The position numbers and the translations under genes were made by a program. 64,000 nt of DNA, taken from assembly GCA_958496175.1 (NCBI GenBank), contig OY292277.1:21098282-21162281 (forward strand), in the 5' to 3' direction. The stretch's first letter is position 1; each line of letters starts with the position of its first letter. Shown piece by piece: positions 62,101 to 64,000 of the stretch. The notes below the pieces were generated by a model. It was not told where the DNA came from and made no database searches. It saw only the letters and a program-made list of their open reading frames with translations. The DNA is from Sisyra terminalis. Its lineage: Eukaryota > Arthropoda > Insecta > Neuroptera > Sisyridae.

Positions 62101-64000
62101 ATAATTCGATTGAAAACCAATCTCCGAAATCTTTATTTTTTATTAGAGAGGCTATTGGCAAAATGTTGCAAATACTTTATGGAATTCCCGAAAGTCTTAC
62201 TAATATTTCTATAATATATTAGGTCTGCCGGACAAGAATGTCGTTTTTAAACCAATAGTCATTTAATTGCCATTTATTTGCTTCTGTGTTATTTCAAACT
62301 AAGTAAAAATTACAACTTAGTAAAAAATACAAAATATTTTTTATTCCGAAATCTATATTGAAAAGGTAGGACCAAAAACCAGAAAGAAGATAAATTCGGT
62401 ATTGTATGCTCGAGGTTCATAGGATAGCAACGCAAGGTTGTTACTAAAAACATTTTCAATGTTAATCTAAGTGCATTAGAAGTTAATAAATGACAAATGA
62501 GTTTTTTTAAGTTCAAATTCGATCGTTGTAAGTTCAGAAGGTTTCTTTTTCATATTCTCAAAATATGTTTGTTATTTTATTCAACCCTATATCAGCGTTG
62601 AGCTTTGAATCAATATACTTCCTCTTAGTGGAAATTGCATAATTGTCTCAAGTATTTTTTTCGAATTATTCAATCGTAAACTGCAATCTTAATAGAGTTG
62701 TTGATCTTACAACGCTAACTTGATTTTTATACCTAATATGATGATGCCGTATTACAGGAAAGGATAAAAGCAGGCTCTGAACTTTTTAATACGGTTATCC
62801 GATCAAAGTCGGCTCGATGCCACGTACCCAAGTAATTAACAGTTCGGCGTCGTTTTTCGTCCTCACTTGTTAGCACCCCTAGAGCTTGTAATTTTTGGTT
62901 CAGTGTTTTGACGATGATATTCATTCTCCTTACCTATAATATGTATCTGCGAGGAGGGTGAAAGGAATAATCACCCTGCAACAACCCTATTCCTCACCAC
63001 CCTTAAGCTTCCAATAATCAATAATTATACTCAAATATAAAGAGGGAACGACTGAGATACACACATAGACAAATTCATATGCATATGAGATTTGGTTTTC
63101 TGTTCGTTTGGCGTTAATGAGAGACAAAGAGATATGAGTTGAATGAATGATTGCAAATTCCATGTGGTCCTTGTTTGGCACATGCAGTTCGCGTGGCTAA
63201 GACTTAGAAGAATCGGAGATGGAAATCGGATAGATGGATAACGGCGTCGTGGCCGTCGTGGTTCCCGCAGGTTTCGTTTGATCGTCGTCGTCGTTCTCTT
63301 CGTAACCAAGCGGTTTTACCCCACAAGAAATTGCCCTCCATGCACTCGAAAATTAACGCCGAAACATCGACGTTCGCTTAAAGACCAATAAATTCATACA
63401 TGATGGAAACACCTTGATTGGCATTAATTCCCATAATTTTTCTCTTGAAAATTCAATTCCAATCGCGTGCTCAGCAATCGAAAAAATAAGGGAGATGTTT
63501 TGATTTTTTTCCTTTTAAAAACTTCGTTTAATAGATGAAATGATGGGGGAAAAAATAAATTATTATGTCAAAATATCTTGGAATCGATAAAATAAAATAA
63601 CAAATTGCTATAGTTTTCGAATTTCGCGTGTACAACTACAAAATTATACAAGCCAACCCCTATCTCGTTCCAAAAGCCGTTCCCGTCCTTATTGCGTCTA
63701 TCTAATAAACATTATTTTTCTCTATATTTAAATATTGATTGATTTGCACCAATATACTCCATTTGTATTTTCCCATTTCGAATTGGACTATTTAAGACAG
63801 ACTCGGCATATATATTATATCTTTTTTTTTATGCAGGTTCAAATTTATTATTATTGGGGTGGAATGGGGGAGGATGGATCGTTTTGTTTTAATAAAGACG
63901 AATTGGGATGTCGAATGAAATGATGGCACATAAATTGGGGATGATTTTTTTATTTTGGATGTGTGCGTTTCTTGTCTCAATAATTATTATAATAAAATAA
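59170..64000. other. Non-coding region 5' of the visible cut exons, right part
   Basis: No exon could be supported. Islands of higher complexity and GC lie at about 60320-60520, 60930-61400 and 62740-63400, separated by AT-rich stretches. They may be enhancers of cut, missing cut exons or exons of another transcript. The Drosophila-type N-terminal Cut exon was looked for and not found, so it should lie further right. Confidence 0.45.

Overview
The window is eukaryotic and very AT-rich, and it looks like an insect nuclear genome. Introns are GT-AG and range from 56 bp to over 11 kb, the proteins have arthropod-type domain architectures, and the mobile elements (Jockey-type LINE, Penelope-like element, hAT MITE) are typical of arthropods. 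The order cannot be fixed from the sequence alone. I found no tRNA, rRNA or CRISPR array.

Three protein-coding genes can be assembled by joining exons at canonical splice sites with the reading frame kept throughout. (1) On the + strand, 1334-22795 encodes a long coiled-coil protein of about 1162 residues in seven exons; every intron is phase 0, and introns 1 and 2 are 11.5 kb and 6.3 kb. (2) On the - strand, 28894-24330 encodes a secreted CLIP-domain trypsin-like serine protease of 390 residues in six exons, or 406 residues if a 48-bp cassette exon at 28371-28324 is included. Its catalytic domain begins after a histidine (His|Ile-Leu-Gly-Gly), the unusual activation site associated with the Persephone/HP6 group of immune proteases. 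(3) On the - strand, 53824-39273 holds the 3' five coding exons of cut (ct), the homeobox gene of the CUX family. They encode 1443 residues with a Cux-type coiled coil, three CUT domains and a Cut-type homeodomain. The 5' exons of cut are not visible and probably lie beyond the right edge.

Layout: 1-1.3 kb is sequence upstream of the coiled-coil gene. 1.3-22.8 kb is that gene, with transposon relics in its first intron. 22.8-24.3 kb is the convergent 3' region, with a poly(A) signal and a diverged local repeat. 24.3-28.9 kb is the protease. 29.9-32.9 kb is a cluster of broken retroelements: a Jockey-like LINE, the endonuclease end of a Penelope-like element with an adjoining hammerhead-ribozyme-like motif, and 3' ends of another LINE family. 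33-39.3 kb is extremely AT-rich and may include the cut 3' UTR. 39.3-53.8 kb holds the cut exons. 53.8-64 kb is non-coding as far as I can see, probably a cut intron or upstream DNA, with a 208-bp hAT MITE at 58962-59169 and several islands of higher GC and complexity that are candidate enhancers.

The three genes are not an operon and show no sign of acting together. The most notable points are the two hammerhead-like motifs on the - strand (31226-31274 and 34960-35006), the protease's His activation site and cassette exon, and a 63-bp in-frame intron-like segment inside the last exon of the coiled-coil gene.
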